Shown: piece by piece, positions 63,037-64,000 of the stretch
Position numbering within the stretch: position 1 is the stretch's first letter
Layout of the letters: every line of letters begins with the position of its first letter
Assembly (NCBI GenBank): GCA_910587515.1
Contig: CAJULW010000017.1
Location: 1-64,000, forward strand
DNA from: an uncultured Duncaniella sp.
GTDB lineage: Bacteria; Bacteroidota; Bacteroidia; Bacteroidales; Muribaculaceae
Direction: 5' to 3'
Length of the DNA: 64,000 nt
Program-made: the position numbers and the translations under genes
Notes under the pieces: generated by a model
The model's database searches: none
Told to the model about the DNA's origin: nothing
Seen by the model: the letters and a program-made list of their open reading frames with translations, nothing else

Positions 63037-64000
63037 ATGGAATACAATCATAAAGAAATAGAATCGCGCTGGCAGAACTATTGGCGCGAAAACAAGGTTT
63101 ATAAAACCGAGATAGACAAGTCCCGTCCGAAATTCTATGTACTCGACATGTTTCCCTATCCGTCGGGAGCCGGACTTCATGTAGGTCATCCTTTAGGTTA
63201 CATAGCTTCGGATATTTATTCACGCTACAAACGTCTGCAAGGTTTCAACGTGCTCCATCCCTGGGTTACGATGCCTACGGTCTTCCGGCGGAACAATATG
63301 CGATCCAGACCGGACAGCATCCGGAAAAGACCACCACTGACAACATTGCGCGTTACCGCGATCAGCTTGACCGTATAGGTTTCTGCTATGATTGGGATCG
63401 TGAGGTACGTACGTGTGACCCGAAATTCTACAAGTGGACTCAATGGGCTTTCATGAAAATGGTAGAAAGTTACTACGATACCATACTTGATAAAGCCATG
63501 CCAATTTCAGTTCTTGTAAGCCATTTTGAAAAGGAAGGTAGCAAGAATATACATGCCGCCTGTTCGGAAGAACTTGACTTCACGGCCGACCAATGGAATT
63601 CAATGTCTGAAAAAGAACAGAGCGACGTGTTGATGAATTATCGAATTGCTTATCTCGGCAATACGATGGTAAACTGGTGTCCCGAACTTGGCACTGTGCT
63701 CGCTAATGACGAAGTCAGCGAGGGTCTTTCGATCCGCGGTGGCTATCCTGTCGAACAAAAGCTCATGTATCAGTGGTGCCTAAGGGTTTCGGCATATGCC
63801 CAGCGTCTGCTTGATGGTCTTGATAGCCTTGATTGGACAGATTCGCTCAAAGAGACGCAACGCAATTGGATAGGGCGTTCCGAGGGTGCGGAAATGCGTT
63901 TCAAGGTGGCTGGTTCGGATCTTGAACTTGAGATATTCACAACGCGTGCCGACACGGTTTTCGGTGTGACTTTTATGGTGCTCGCACCTGAGAGCGATTA
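63037..64000 (+). CDS. leuS: Leucyl-tRNA synthetase, partial and frameshifted
   Basis: The first 74 residues (EYNHKEIESRWQNYW, then the HIGH-like HVGH in GAGLHVGHPLGY) are a clear LeuRS N-terminus. At 63261-63262 one base is missing: CCC-TGG-GTT should read CCC-ATG-GGT, giving HPMGYDAYGLPAEQYAIQTG. The other frame then continues without stops (DWDREVRTCDPKFYKWTQW, GRSEGAEMRF) to the window end. LeuRS is essential, so either this indel is a sequence error or there is a second copy elsewhere. The gene runs off the window. Confidence 0.92.

Overview
The window is a Bacteroidota chromosome segment. It carries Bacteroidales-type promoters (a TAnnTTTG box at -7, often with a TTG about 20 bp upstream), Bacteroidales-only families (DUF1599, the BT_3928 family, TraA-TraQ) and ordinary housekeeping genes. 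A gut Bacteroidales, perhaps Muribaculaceae, is likely, but genus cannot be settled from sequence alone.

Positions 1 to about 39,100 are most of an integrative and conjugative element of the CTnDOT-like class. From the left it holds a small orphan gene, an AT-rich cargo pair (a putAbiC-like membrane protein and a DUF2971 protein), then a long leftward transfer operon. That operon starts with a ParA-like TraA and three DUF3408-like proteins, runs through TraD to TraQ, and ends with a lysozyme. Diverging rightward are an oriT candidate, MobA, the MobB relaxase, the MobC coupling protein, DUF1896 and a giant methylase-helicase. Next comes AT-rich cargo (27.0-32.7 kb): one protein that joins an ECF sigma factor, a membrane segment and a beta-barrel, followed by an operon for a radical SAM enzyme, a Gfo/Idh/MocA oxidoreductase, a CotH-like lipoprotein and a small lipoprotein. 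Then come an RteB-like regulator, small DNA-binding proteins, a DUF4099/DUF3945-like protein, a degenerate topoisomerase and an excisionase-like protein. The element appears to end beside the 3' end of tRNA-Leu(GAG). No integrase is visible, so it presumably lies left of the window.

From 39.1 kb on is chromosome: tRNA-Leu, two tRNA-Gly, gpmA, tRNA-His, lepA, clpC, gyrA, a TPR protein, DUF1599, a BT_3928-like protein, nhaA, pgk, a YjbQ protein, a split ThrE-type exporter, a LysR regulator, an S9 peptidase, an MmcQ/YjbR protein, a degraded IS, nadA and the start of leuS.

Three signals stand out. First, the sigma-barrel gene and the radical SAM operon share a bipartite promoter-like motif with identical spacing, suggesting a self-controlled envelope-sensing regulon. 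Second, a short promoter-seed-terminator unit at 38.4 kb is nearly perfectly antisense to a leader repeat found just upstream of several transfer gene starts, suggesting an RNA that controls transfer. Third, single-base frameshifts hit mobB, the methylase-helicase (twice), the IS and also essential leuS, so sequence error is likely for at least some of them.
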